A stretch of DNA of 64,000 nucleotides. It comes from Flavivirga rizhaonensis. GTDB lineage: Bacteria; Bacteroidota; Bacteroidia; Flavobacteriales; Flavobacteriaceae. Below are positions 35,768-44,578 of the stretch, piece by piece (the stretch's first letter is position 1; every line of letters begins with the position of its first letter). The stretch lies in the NCBI RefSeq assembly GCF_004791695.1, contig NZ_SRSO01000024.1:1-64000 (forward strand), given 5' to 3'. The translations under genes were made by a program, and so were the position numbers. Under the pieces are notes generated by a model. The model searched no databases. It was not told where the DNA came from and saw nothing but the letters and a program-made list of their open reading frames with translations.

Positions 35768-36217
35768 ATGAGAAAATTAATAGTAATTGCTATAGCATTA
35801 ATATCTATTCAGGCTATAGCGCAAACTGAAAGAAGAGACCGACCTGAAAGAGCACAAAAAATGAGTAATCTTTCTGCCGAAGAAATGGCTACTTTAAGAA
35901 CAAAAAAAATGACTTTGTTTTTAGACTTAAATGAATCACAACAAAAAGAGATTCATAAAATAAATCTGGAAAATGCGACTTTACACAAAACAATGATGGA
36001 AGAACGTAAGACCAGAAAATCAAATGGAACTGCTCAAAGACCTACTAAAGAAGAACGCCTTAAATTGGAAAATGCCAAATTAGACCGTAAAATTGCCATG
36101 AAAGCAAAAATGAAAAAGATATTAGACAAAGAACAATATGCCAGATGGGAAAAAGCACAATTAAAAATGGCTAGCAAAAGAAAAGATAAAAAGCGTGGTA
36201 TGAATAGAAAAAAATAA
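35768..36217 (+). CDS. small exported basic protein, Spy/CpxP-like layout
   Basis: A 149-residue protein with a signal peptide (MRKLIVIAIALISIQAIAQ). The mature part is a charged helix-rich chain: LSAEEMATLRTKKMTLFLDL, NESQQKEIHKINLEN, then RLKLENAKLDRKIAMKAKMK and a very basic tail (KRKDKKRGMNRKK). The arrangement of LTxEQ-like motifs recalls periplasmic Spy/CpxP chaperone relatives found in Bacteroidota, but similarity is only in layout. A strong terminator follows 35 bases after the stop. Confidence 0.6.
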   Translation: MRKLIVIAIALISIQAIAQTERRDRPERAQKMSNLSAEEMATLRTKKMTLFLDLNESQQKEIHKINLENATLHKTMMEERKTRKSNGTAQRPTKEERLKLENAKLDRKIAMKAKMKKILDKEQYARWEKAQLKMASKRKDKKRGMNRKK

Positions 36218-36252
36218 ATTCAGTTTGTTGATTGATTTTAATTTGATTACTT

Positions 36253-36287
36253 AAAAGGGCATTTCAAAAATTTGAAATGCCCTTTTT
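36253..36287 (+). terminator. intrinsic terminator after the small basic protein gene
   Basis: A stem of about 16 bp (AAAAGGGCATTTCAAA with TTTGAAATGCCCTTTT) with almost no loop, followed by T. It is symmetrical enough to work in both directions between convergent genes. Confidence 0.78.
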
Positions 36288-36309
36288 CATTTGTTTTTTT
36301 TAGTAAGAT

Positions 36310-36339
36310 AAAAACCTTTTGACTTCTCAAAAGGTTTTT
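36310..36339 (-). terminator. intrinsic terminator overlapping the hemL stop
   Basis: A 13-bp perfect stem (AAAAACCTTTTGA with TCAAAAGGTTTTT) and a 4-base loop. On the minus strand the arm nearer the gene contains the last codons and TGA of hemL, and the stem ends in five U. Confidence 0.68.
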
Positions 36340-37613
36340 GCAACCGAATTCACGGCAGCTATAGTAAAATCCAGATCTTCATAAGTTAAAGCATCCGCAA
36401 TAAACCATGTTTCGAAAGCACTTGGCGCTATATAAATACCTTCATTTAACATACCATGAAAGAACGCCTTAAATGTATCGTTATTTCCTTTTGCAGACGT
36501 TTCAAAATCTACAACTTCCGAATCATCAAAATGAACCGAAATCATAGAACCAACTCTGTTTATAGTATGAACCACATTGTTATCATTTAAAACTTTAGAA
36601 ATTCCTTTATGTAAATACGCCGTTTTTTCAGCTAAACGATTAAAAATTTCGGAATCATTATTTAATTCATTTAACATCGCTAAACCAGCAGCCATAGCTA
36701 AAGGATTACCACTTAAAGTCCCTGCTTGATAAACTGGACCTAATGGCGCTAAATGATTCATGATCTCATTTCTGGCAGCAAATGCTCCAACAGGTAAACC
36801 ACCTCCAATTACTTTTCCGAAGCAAACAATATCTGCATCAATACCAAACAATTCTTGTGCACCACCTTTTGCTAAACGGAATCCCGTCATAACCTCATCA
36901 AAAATCAGTAATACATTATGTGTATCGCACAAACCTCTTAAAGCCTTTAAAAAACCTTCTTTAGGCGGAATACACCCCATATTTCCAGCAACGGGCTCTA
37001 TAATAATACAAGCCACCTCATCTTCATTCGCTTCAATTAATTGTTTTACATTTTCAATATCATTGTAACGAGCCAATAATGTATCTTTAGCGGTTGCTTT
37101 TGTAACTCCGGGGCTATTAGGTGTTCCAAAAGTAATAGCACCGCTACCTGCCTGTATTAAAAACGAGTCACTATGTCCGTGGTAACAGCCCGCAAATTTT
37201 ATAATTTTATCTTTTCCTGTAAAGCCGCGTGCTAAACGTACCGCACTCATACATGCTTCTGTACCAGAATTTACAAATCGGATTTTATCAATATTAGGCA
37301 CCATTGAAACTGCTAACTCTGCTATTTGAGTTTCAATTTCTGTTGGCATCCCAAACGATGTTCCTTTTTTTGCCTTTTCTACTACAGCATTTACAACAGG
37401 GGCATACGCATGACCTAAAATCATCGGACCCCAAGAATTAATATAATCTATTAATCGGTTATTATCTTCATCATACAGATAAGCTCCTTTTGCTTCTTTT
37501 ACAAAAATAGGGGTACCTCCAACTGCTTTGAATGCTCTTACCGGCGAATTTACACCTCCTGGTATAACCTTTTCTGCTTCTGCAAATAGCGAGCTACTTC
37601 TTTTATAGTTCAT
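36327..37613 (-). CDS. hemL: glutamate-1-semialdehyde 2,1-aminomutase
   Basis: A 428-residue PLP enzyme making 5-aminolevulinate for heme from glutamate 1-semialdehyde. Motifs: VIPGGVNSPVRAFKAVGG at the N-terminus, FVNSGTEACMSAVRLARG, YHGHSD, LIFDEVMTGFR, and the PLP lysine in CFGKVIGGGLPVGAF (about 267). Length and motifs are those of GSAM rather than a general class III aminotransferase. It is the last gene of a leftward operon, 18 bases after the glucosaminidase gene. Confidence 0.97.
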   Translation of the reverse strand: MNYKRSSSLFAEAEKVIPGGVNSPVRAFKAVGGTPIFVKEAKGAYLYDEDNNRLIDYINSWGPMILGHAYAPVVNAVVEKAKKGTSFGMPTEIETQIAELAVSMVPNIDKIRFVNSGTEACMSAVRLARGFTGKDKIIKFAGCYHGHSDSFLIQAGSGAITFGTPNSPGVTKATAKDTLLARYNDIENVKQLIEANEDEVACIIIEPVAGNMGCIPPKEGFLKALRGLCDTHNVLLIFDEVMTGFRLAKGGAQELFGIDADIVCFGKVIGGGLPVGAFAARNEIMNHLAPLGPVYQAGTLSGNPLAMAAGLAMLNELNNDSEIFNRLAEKTAYLHKGISKVLNDNNVVHTINRVGSMISVHFDDSEVVDFETSAKGNNDTFKAFFHGMLNEGIYIAPSAFETWFIADALTYEDLDFTIAAVNSVAKTF

Positions 37614-37631
37614 AAATTTATGATTGATTAC

Positions 37632-38438
37632 TTATGGTTTTACAACTAACACCTGTCCTATACTTAAGGTTGTATCGCTTAACCCGTTTAATTTTTGAAG
37701 GTCATTAACTGTAACATTATACTTCCTTGAAATAGAATATAGCGTATCTCCTTTAGTAACAGTGTATGTAATAGCTTCAGATTCTGAAGTCGTTGGCATT
37801 TCAAATGCCTCATGGGAATCACCCAATACGTCCTTATCTAATTTGTACAATTCGTAACGTTCAATAATACTAATTAATTTCTGAGGATATTTTTTATCGG
37901 TAGCATAACCTGCCGCTCTTAATTCTCTGGCCCAGCCTTTATAATCTCCTTTTTTTAATTTGAAAAGCTTCGCATAGCGCTTTCTATCTTTCAAGAAGAG
38001 CGAATGGTCTCTAAATGAATACTTAGCATCTTTGTATTTTCTAAAACATTCTTGTGCTCTATCATCATCATGATAAATTTTGGCTCCAGTCCAACCATGG
38101 CATTTAATGCCAAAATGATTATTGGCTTTTACAGAAAGACGTCCTTTACCAGAACCCGATTCGAGAATCCCTTGAGCTAATGTGATACTTGCTGGGATAC
38201 CATACAAATCCATTTCATGCTGAGCTATTTCTTGATAAACATCAATGTATTTCTCTGTAGCATTCGCATAGACTTTAGTTGAAGTTTCAGACGTTTTTTT
38301 TATTTCTTCTTTATTATCACCTATTACTACGGTAGTTGTATTAGGCTTTTTTGCAACTATTGCTTTTTTAGAACGGCAACTAAAAAGGAAACATCCTAAA
38401 CATAATATTAACGCTATTTTACTTATTCTTCTATTCAA
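37632..38438 (-). CDS. glucosaminidase lipoprotein with LysM domain
   Basis: A 268-residue peptidoglycan hydrolase. Signal and lipobox (LGCFLFSC, Cys21), a Thr/Lys linker, a glucosaminidase domain at about 70-200 (PASITLAQGILESGSGKGRL with the catalytic-type Glu, NNHFGIKCHGWTG), and a C-terminal LysM at about 222-266 (YTVTKGDTLYSISRKYNV). It should cleave glycan strands at the cell wall. It overlaps the PLP-enzyme gene upstream by eight bases. One LysM only. Confidence 0.92.
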   Translation of the reverse strand: MNRRISKIALILCLGCFLFSCRSKKAIVAKKPNTTTVVIGDNKEEIKKTSETSTKVYANATEKYIDVYQEIAQHEMDLYGIPASITLAQGILESGSGKGRLSVKANNHFGIKCHGWTGAKIYHDDDRAQECFRKYKDAKYSFRDHSLFLKDRKRYAKLFKLKKGDYKGWARELRAAGYATDKKYPQKLISIIERYELYKLDKDVLGDSHEAFEMPTTSESEAITYTVTKGDTLYSISRKYNVTVNDLQKLNGLSDTTLSIGQVLVVKP

Positions 38439-39342
38439 TTATTGGTAAATTTTTATTTTTTAATACTCTATTCATTCCTTTAATACCTTGTAAGCCCCCA
38501 GTATGAATTGCTAAAACCTTTGAACCCTTTTTAAAATAACCCTTATTGATTAAATCAAAAATCCCAAATATCATTTTACCTGTATAAACAGGGTCTAAGG
38601 GTATTTTATTTAGTTCTTTAAACTCATTGATAAACGCCACCAACTCATCATTTATTTTTGCATACCCGCCAAAATGATAATCGGTTATCAAGTCCCAATT
38701 CGTTTTAGTTACAAATTTACTAATATCTTGTTGTAAAAAATCACCTTTTAAGGCTGGAAAACCTAAAACTTGTTGACTGAGTTTTGAACAATTTATAAGT
38801 CCAGAAATTGTTCCACCTGTTCCAACGGCACAACATATATAATCAAAAGCCTCGTCTGTTTCTGTTAATATTTCTTCGCAACCCTTAACGGCTAAGGCAT
38901 TTGTACCTCCCTCTGGTATTAAGTAAAAATCATTAAACGTGTCTTTTAATTTAGCTAAAAAAGCCTCAGATGTTTTATTTCTATATGCCTCTCTGGAAAC
39001 AAACTTAAACTCCATCCCATTTTGCTTGGCAAAGCTTAAGGTTTCATTTTCTAAGATTTTATGTTCTAACTCCTCACCTCTAATAACACCAATCGTTTTA
39101 AAACCCAATAAATTCCCAGCTGAAGCCACAGCTGCTATATGATTAGAAAAAGCACCTCCAAAAGTAAGAAGCGTATTAAATCTTTCTTTTTTTGCTTCTA
39201 GAAGGTTGTATTTAAGCTTTCTATATTTATTTCCAGATACAACAGGATGTATCTCATCTTCCCTTTTTATAAACAGCTCGATTTCCTTACTATTAGGTAA
39301 ATTTATTGGTTGGTTTATACTACGTCCTAGCTTAAACATCAT
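38431..39342 (-). CDS. ACC deaminase / D-cysteine desulfhydrase family PLP enzyme
   Basis: A 303-residue fold-type II PLP enzyme. The PLP lysine is in SGNKYRKLKYNL (about 41-44). It has TFGGAFSNHIAAVASAG (substrate-binding loop), PEGGTNALAVKGC, and the phosphate-binding AVGTGGTISG. It belongs to the 1-aminocyclopropane-1-carboxylate deaminase / D-cysteine desulfhydrase family; the two activities are not separable here, and D-cysteine desulfhydrase is the commoner one in bacteria that do not associate with plants. It overlaps both neighbours (11 and 8 bases), so expression is coupled. Confidence 0.88.
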   Translation of the reverse strand: MMFKLGRSINQPINLPNSKEIELFIKREDEIHPVVSGNKYRKLKYNLLEAKKERFNTLLTFGGAFSNHIAAVASAGNLLGFKTIGVIRGEELEHKILENETLSFAKQNGMEFKFVSREAYRNKTSEAFLAKLKDTFNDFYLIPEGGTNALAVKGCEEILTETDEAFDYICCAVGTGGTISGLINCSKLSQQVLGFPALKGDFLQQDISKFVTKTNWDLITDYHFGGYAKINDELVAFINEFKELNKIPLDPVYTGKMIFGIFDLINKGYFKKGSKVLAIHTGGLQGIKGMNRVLKNKNLPIIE

Positions 39343-39670
39343 TAACGCGAATATACTTTAAAAACCCCCAAAATGGTCTGTGTTTTAAATAATCTAGATT
39401 AAATTCATTAGCATAAGCTTCACGCTCAAAAGAAATATTCCTATAAGCTAAATCCCAATTTTTATATTGAAATAATCGTATTAAAAATTCAATAGCATAC
39501 ACCAAATAAAAAGGAATCACGAACAACTCTGATTGTTGTTTTAAATGAATGCTTTCATGATTAATTAAAACAGTATGTTTTTCTAAATGCTTCGATTTTA
39601 AAAACACAAAAGGAAAAATGGTTAAACCCGTGTACCCATTCGGCACTAAATATTTCGAAATTAAAATCAT
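39332..39670 (-). CDS. small HExxH-containing protein, possible minimal metallopeptidase
   Basis: A 112-residue protein with a hydrophobic segment after the middle (FVIPFYLVYAIEFLIRLF, about 70-87). It holds HESIH at about 38-42 (LINHESIHLKQQ), an HExxH zinc motif, and a later FEREAYANEFN with candidate third-ligand Glu residues. The spacing resembles a stripped-down M48/M56-like peptidase. It is a conserved-looking first gene of the operon leading to the PLP enzyme. Activity is not proven; similar small flavobacterial proteins are, to my knowledge, uncharacterised. Confidence 0.6.
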   Translation of the reverse strand: MILISKYLVPNGYTGLTIFPFVFLKSKHLEKHTVLINHESIHLKQQSELFVIPFYLVYAIEFLIRLFQYKNWDLAYRNISFEREAYANEFNLDYLKHRPFWGFLKYIRVNDV

Positions 39671-39705
39671 ACTTTACAAGAATCAAAAATCAATCCAAAT
39701 TACAT

Positions 39706-39713
39706 TATCTTTG
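39706..39713 (+). promoter_or_regulatory. -7 box of the DUF5522 gene
   Basis: TATCTTTG matches TAnnTTTG and lies 15 bases before the ATG at 39729. It sits in the short divergent region between this gene and the HExxH gene. Confidence 0.5.
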
Positions 39714-39728
39714 TTTTAATACAATAAA

Positions 39729-39881
39729 ATGAAAAAAATAATTCCCATAGAGGAAGGTGATTACTACTTAACACCAGAAGGTTACCGCTGTTTTACAGAG
39801 CAATATCACTTAAGAAGAGGCTATTGTTGCGAAAGCGGATGCAGACATTGCCCTTACGGATATGATAGAAACAAAGGGTAG
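39729..39881 (+). CDS. DUF5522 small cysteine-rich protein
   Basis: A 50-residue cytoplasmic protein: an acidic start (IPIEEGDYYLTPEGYRCF), then TEQYHLRRGYCCESGCRHC and PYGYDRN. The GYCC-x3-C-x2-C-PYG pattern with four close cysteines marks DUF5522 and suggests a metal-binding (zinc or Fe-S) knuckle; that function is inferred. It is too short for most gene-length cutoffs. A clear promoter box precedes it. No operon partner follows for 126 bases. Confidence 0.9.
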   Translation: MKKIIPIEEGDYYLTPEGYRCFTEQYHLRRGYCCESGCRHCPYGYDRNKG

Positions 39882-40007
39882 CAAATATTTCTACAGCCTT
39901 ATATGTCAAAGGCTTGGTACGATTATTGATGCTATTACAAATAAAAAACACTTAAAATCAATGATTTTAAGGCTCATTGTTTAATGTAGAACTAAAACAA
40001 AAAGGCT

Positions 40008-40574
40008 ATGAAAAAACTATTAAATTTTTTACCACTTTTAGCACTGCTTATTGTGATTACTTCTTGCAGTTCTGTACGCGTTGCTGCAGATTATGATAAG
40101 AATGCTAATTTTGGGGAGTACAAAACTTTTGCATTTTTTAAAACAGGTATTGACAAAGCTGAAATTAGCGATTTAGACAAACGAAGAATTCTTCGTGCTA
40201 TTGAAGCTGAAATGCTAACCAAAGGCTTTACAAAATCTGAAAACCCTGATTTATTAGTAAGCCTTTTTACAAAATCTCAGCAACGTGTAGATGTTTACAA
40301 TAACTCTTGGGGTTATGGTGGCTGGGGTTGGGGTGGCTTTGGTCCTTGGGGAGCAGGTTTTGGTCCTGGTTGGGGCTGGGGTTGGAATCAACCTAGTGTT
40401 TCTACTAGCACACAAGGTGTTTTATACATTGATCTTATCGATTCCAATAAAAAAGAACTGGTTTGGCAAGGTATGGGAACTGGCTATTTAAGCAGAAATA
40501 TGGAGAAAAAAGAAGCTCGTATTAAAGAGTTTGTAACAGAAATTATGACGAAGTATCCTCCGGTAGTTCAATAA
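40008..40574 (+). CDS. DUF4136 lipoprotein with Gly/Trp-rich loop
   Basis: A 188-residue lipoprotein (LIVITSC, Cys20). The mature N-terminus VRVAADYDKNANFGEYKTFAFF is the DUF4136 signature, and the C-terminal half GVLYIDLIDSNKKELVWQG also matches. Between them, at about 96-128, lies a Gly/Trp-rich insertion (GYGGWGWGGFGPWGAGFG) common in some Bacteroidota members. It probably sits in the outer membrane facing the periplasm. Function unknown. It is followed by a palindromic repeat. Confidence 0.85.
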   Translation: MKKLLNFLPLLALLIVITSCSSVRVAADYDKNANFGEYKTFAFFKTGIDKAEISDLDKRRILRAIEAEMLTKGFTKSENPDLLVSLFTKSQQRVDVYNNSWGYGGWGWGGFGPWGAGFGPGWGWGWNQPSVSTSTQGVLYIDLIDSNKKELVWQGMGTGYLSRNMEKKEARIKEFVTEIMTKYPPVVQ

Positions 40575-40700
40575 TAAAAATAAAGTTGTCATTTTGAGCA
40601 CAGTCGAAAAATCTCATAATCATTGATGTACAGATGTTTAATTTTTAAGAGATTCTTCGCTTTGCTCTGAATGACATTCTTGAAATAACTTTATTTTTTT
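40575..40700. repeat. imperfect palindrome between convergent genes
   Basis: Outer arms AATAAAAATAAAGTT and AACTTTATTTTTTTATT pair, and inside them GTTGTCATTTTGAGCACAG with CTGAATGACATTC-type arms and AAATCTC with GAGATTC. The whole spacer between the DUF4136 and bestrophin stops is one large inverted repeat. It contains the GTCATT/AATGAC signature shared with other spacers here and could also terminate both genes. Confidence 0.65.
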
Positions 40701-40701
40701 A

Positions 40702-41805
40702 TTACATCACTATATCATTCGGCCAAACGTATGGCTCCGGAATATCAGTATCATCAATAAGTTGTCTAATATCAATCTCAATACCTCTACTCATGTCCGT
40801 AATAGGAACATCGTTAGGGCCTCCTTCAAAAGGGTTCTCGGTATTCTCTCCAATAGCCTCCATAGTATGAAACACCCACGAAATTAAAGCACTAAAAGGC
40901 ACAGAAAACCATACAAAATGCCTTGCTATAGTTTCTTGCACTACATGCATTAATGATGTTTGTTCTTCATGTTTGTTTAACACCCCCAAGATTTTCTCAC
41001 CAAAACTCTCAAACCCCTCCATAATCCCATAAGGAATTAATAAAATAAAAATCCAAACAAACAGATAATTAAGTGTCGCAAATTGCCTTGGATAAGGAAA
41101 GTTCTTGATACGCTCACTTTTTCCTTGTAGCGAGTAAAACTCTACCAGCATATTCATCATTTCCATATGCCTAAAGTCTTCTATCAAACCTTCTTTCATT
41201 AACTCTTTTAAACGTCGTGATTGGATTCCTAATAATTGAGATGCCTGATTTCCTTTTGCAAAAACCTCTTTATAATCTGCTTCTGTAAGATATGGTCTTA
41301 TAGCACCTTCCTGATCTTCTACGTCTTCACAAACTCTATATTTTGAAGCTCGGAATTCCCGATTAGACCGCTTGGCTTTAAGATGCATTTCCCACGGTTT
41401 ATCTTCTCGTAATTGGTAACGTAAAGCTGTTAACCAGGCGACATGCCTGTGCACTAACTCTCGTTTAATTGCTAGCATTTTGGCTTCTGTCCTATCTTCT
41501 ACAGTATGATCATTATTAATAAAATCCTTTACCATGATTGTCCAGGAGCGTGATGCATTAACAATGCCTCCCCATATTTTTCGAGCTTCCCACAGTCTGT
41601 CATAAGATGCATTATTTTTAAAACTCACAACAAACGCAACCGCAGTACCCAATACTCCAAGTGGTAGCCAAGGTACATGTAGCCACTTTAACCCTATTAC
41701 ATCAAATAAAAAAACAGGTATTAAAGCTAAAAATATAAATAAAAAAATGTGTCTTCGAGTCCATTTTAAAACTCCTAACACTGGAAATATGCGTCTTGTG
41801 TACAT
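40702..41805 (-). CDS. bestrophin-family (UPF0187) channel protein
   Basis: A 367-residue membrane protein of the bestrophin family. Motifs: an N-terminal helix (WTRRHIFLFIFLALIPVFLF), the FVVSFKNNASYDRLWEARKIWGGIVNASR segment containing the family's conserved RYxEAR-like region, helices at about 240-262 and 290-308, and the end PFEGGPNDVPITDMSRGIEIDIRQL. Bacterial homologues form ion channels (an anion or cation pore in the inner membrane). It is somewhat longer than the usual 290-310 residues because of a charged region at about 140-180. It stands alone, convergent with the DUF4136 gene. Confidence 0.92.
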   Translation of the reverse strand: MYTRRIFPVLGVLKWTRRHIFLFIFLALIPVFLFDVIGLKWLHVPWLPLGVLGTAVAFVVSFKNNASYDRLWEARKIWGGIVNASRSWTIMVKDFINNDHTVEDRTEAKMLAIKRELVHRHVAWLTALRYQLREDKPWEMHLKAKRSNREFRASKYRVCEDVEDQEGAIRPYLTEADYKEVFAKGNQASQLLGIQSRRLKELMKEGLIEDFRHMEMMNMLVEFYSLQGKSERIKNFPYPRQFATLNYLFVWIFILLIPYGIMEGFESFGEKILGVLNKHEEQTSLMHVVQETIARHFVWFSVPFSALISWVFHTMEAIGENTENPFEGGPNDVPITDMSRGIEIDIRQLIDDTDIPEPYVWPNDIVM

Positions 41806-41939
41806 AATTTTTCAGGTTTAATAAAGATATAAAAATACTAAAATATGCTTCTAATCAGAATTATTAAAAACACAAAAAAACCAACGATTATTTAAAGATT
41901 TTGTATTTTTACTCAGCAAAACCTTATTCTAATTCAATT

Positions 41940-43697
41940 ATGTCTAACGCTATTGAAACTAACAACATCTTAAATCGTTTACCAAAACACTTAATGCAGT
42001 TTATAAAACCGCAAAATTATGACGATTATTCTGCTATAGATCAAGCTGTTTGGCGTTATGTCATGCGCAAAAATGTTAATTTTTTAAGCACTGTAGCACA
42101 CAAATCCTATCTAGAAGGATTAAATCAAACAGGTATTTCCATTGATAGTATTCCGAATATGTATGGTATGAACAGGATTTTAAAAGACATTGGTTGGGCA
42201 GCAGTTGCTGTTGATGGCTTTATACCTCCAAACGCATTCATGGAATTTCAGGCATACAACGTATTGGTTATTGCTAGTGATATTAGACAGTTAGAACACA
42301 TAGAATACACACCTGCTCCTGATATTATACACGAAGGTGCCGGACACGCTCCTATTATTGCCAATCCAGAATATGCGGAATACTTAAGACGCTTTGGAGA
42401 AATTGGCTGTAAAGCTATTTCATCAGCTAAAGACTATGAATTATACGAAGCTGTTAGGCATTTGTCTATTATAAAAGAGGCTCCAAATTCAAGTGAAAGT
42501 GATATTGCTACTGCAGAAAAAAAGGTAGAAACCTTACAACAAAATATGGGGGAGCCAAGTGAAATGGCACTTATTAGAAATTTACATTGGTGGACGGTTG
42601 AATATGGCTTAATTGGAACTCTAGAAAATCCAAAAATATATGGTGCTGGGCTATTATCTTCCATTGGTGAAAGTGCTTGGTGTATGACTGATGAAGTAGA
42701 AAAGCTGCCTTATGATATTAATGCCACCTATAAAGATTTTGATATAACCAAACCTCAACCTCAACTTTTTGTAACGCCAGACTTTGCCAATCTAAGTCTT
42801 ATTTTAGAAGAATTCGCAAATACTATGTCATTACGTAAAGGGGGGCTTTCTGGGGTTAATAAATTAATAGAATCCAATGCTTTAGGTACTATTGAACTAA
42901 GTACTGGATTGCAAATTTCTGGAATATTCACCAATGTTATTGAAAGCAATGGACGTCCAATTTATATTCAAACTAATGGAGAAACAGCTCTAGCTTATCG
43001 AGAAAAAGAATTGGTTGGGCATGGCACCAATACCCACAAGAACGGCTTTGGATCTCCTATAGGTAAACTAAAAGGTATTAACTTAGCTATTGAAGACATG
43101 AGTCCGCGCGACTTAAGTGCTTATGATATTTATGAAGAACAAAACATCACTTTAGAGTTTGAAGGCGGAATAAAAGTATCTGGTGAAATTATTACTGGTA
43201 AGCGCAACCTTCAAGGAAAAATAATACTCATTAGCATAAAAAATTGTACCGTTACGCATAATGAAACAGTATTGTTTCAACCAGAATGGGGTATTTATGA
43301 TATGGCCATAGGAAAAGAAATTGTTTCTGCATTCTCTGGAATTGCCGATTTAAATAGTTTTGATTTAATTACACATGTTCCTTCCACCAAAACAATTCAA
43401 ATAAAAAAATCAGACCAACAAATACAATTAGAGGCACTATATCAACAAGTTAGAGATTACAGAGATAATAAAAATAAAACAATTTCCAGAACTAAGGTGC
43501 TGGAACAATTAATCGAAAAATATCCTAGCGATTGGTTATTACCTGTAGAACTCTACGAATTAGCAGCCATAGGTAACGAATCTAACCTTTGTGAAAGTAT
43601 TTTAAATCATTTAGAAACCATAAAACAAAACAGACCAAAAGTTGGTCATTTAATTGATGATGGCTTAGAGATTGTTAGGCAAACAGTGAATGTTTAA
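41940..43697 (+). CDS. aromatic amino acid hydroxylase
   Basis: A 585-residue non-heme iron, pterin-dependent hydroxylase. The catalytic domain (about 20-280) has HEGAGHAPII with the two iron His (about 130 and 135) and WWTVEYGLIG with the iron Glu (about 217), plus an N-terminal WRYVMRKNVNFL. It probably converts phenylalanine to tyrosine, or tyrosine to a dihydroxy product. The C-terminal 300 residues are a strand-rich domain not found in short bacterial PhhA enzymes but usual for this Bacteroidota group. MSNAIE at 41940 is preferred; an upstream in-frame ATG at 41901 adds 13 unlikely residues. The stop is seven bases from a convergent gene. Confidence 0.88.
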   Translation: MSNAIETNNILNRLPKHLMQFIKPQNYDDYSAIDQAVWRYVMRKNVNFLSTVAHKSYLEGLNQTGISIDSIPNMYGMNRILKDIGWAAVAVDGFIPPNAFMEFQAYNVLVIASDIRQLEHIEYTPAPDIIHEGAGHAPIIANPEYAEYLRRFGEIGCKAISSAKDYELYEAVRHLSIIKEAPNSSESDIATAEKKVETLQQNMGEPSEMALIRNLHWWTVEYGLIGTLENPKIYGAGLLSSIGESAWCMTDEVEKLPYDINATYKDFDITKPQPQLFVTPDFANLSLILEEFANTMSLRKGGLSGVNKLIESNALGTIELSTGLQISGIFTNVIESNGRPIYIQTNGETALAYREKELVGHGTNTHKNGFGSPIGKLKGINLAIEDMSPRDLSAYDIYEEQNITLEFEGGIKVSGEIITGKRNLQGKIILISIKNCTVTHNETVLFQPEWGIYDMAIGKEIVSAFSGIADLNSFDLITHVPSTKTIQIKKSDQQIQLEALYQQVRDYRDNKNKTISRTKVLEQLIEKYPSDWLLPVELYELAAIGNESNLCESILNHLETIKQNRPKVGHLIDDGLEIVRQTVNV

Positions 43698-43704
43698 CTC
43701 AAGG

Positions 43705-44457
43705 TTACCGAAACCGTTTCAAGGTCTTTTTTGTAAATTTACTCAACACTAATTTACCACTTATTTTGGCACGTTCGATTAGTAAAGTATCCCAATGGTC
43801 GGTACCTTTCCAAAAAACGGTTTTCATTTCTGCTAAAGCTTCAGGATTATAGGACGCTAGTTTTGTAGCCAAGCTTTCGACAGCTTCGTCAAGTTCTTCT
43901 GCTGTTTCAAAAATATCTGCATACAACCCTTTTTCTTTTGCAAATTCTGCTGAGAAAAAAGTTTCAGCATCTATGGTCATTTGAGACATCGCGGGTAATC
44001 CTATTTTTCTAGTAACTACTGGTTCTATTACAAAAGGTCCAATACCAATACTTAACTCACTTAGCCTAATAGATGCATATTTTGTAGCCAAACAATAATC
44101 TGCTGCTGCTGCTAAACCAACACCCCCACCTACTGTTTTACCTTGAATACGACCAATAATTAATTTTGGGCATTTGCGAATAGCATTTATCACATTTGCA
44201 AACCCTGAGAAAAAAAGCGTCCCTGTTTCTGGATTTTCTATAGATATGACTTCATTAAAACTGGCTCCAGCACAAAAGGTTCTATTGCCTCCACTTTTTA
44301 ACACAATAACATTTATGTCATTATTGCTTCCAGCTTCTGTAATAGTTTTAGCTAATAATGCTAAAACATCACTAGGCATAGAATTTCTATTAGGATGGAA
44401 AAACTCTATATATCCAACACGTTTATCTACTCTTAACTTTACGTATGATTCGTCCAT
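43705..44457 (-). CDS. enoyl-CoA hydratase/isomerase family protein
   Basis: A 250-residue crotonase-fold enzyme. Motifs: GGNRTFCAGASFNEV (CoA and oxyanion region) and IQGKTVGGGVGLAAAADYCLAT. At the position of one hydratase glutamate the sequence is LSELSIGIGPFVIEPVV, with one acidic residue present. It acts on acyl-CoA; hydratase, isomerase or hydrolase cannot be decided. The C-terminal basic tail (KKTLKRFR) is short. It lies alone on its strand between the hydroxylase and the dehydratase gene. Confidence 0.85.
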   Translation of the reverse strand: MDESYVKLRVDKRVGYIEFFHPNRNSMPSDVLALLAKTITEAGSNNDINVIVLKSGGNRTFCAGASFNEVISIENPETGTLFFSGFANVINAIRKCPKLIIGRIQGKTVGGGVGLAAAADYCLATKYASIRLSELSIGIGPFVIEPVVTRKIGLPAMSQMTIDAETFFSAEFAKEKGLYADIFETAEELDEAVESLATKLASYNPEALAEMKTVFWKGTDHWDTLLIERAKISGKLVLSKFTKKTLKRFR

Positions 44458-44578
44458 ATTTAATTGTTATTAAAACAAAAATACAATTCGCAATTTTCTT
44501 TTATTTTATAAAAATGTGAAAAAGTACTTATTAATGTTAATTTTTATTTCTCTTAAGAAAACCTCTAGCAATTTTCTA

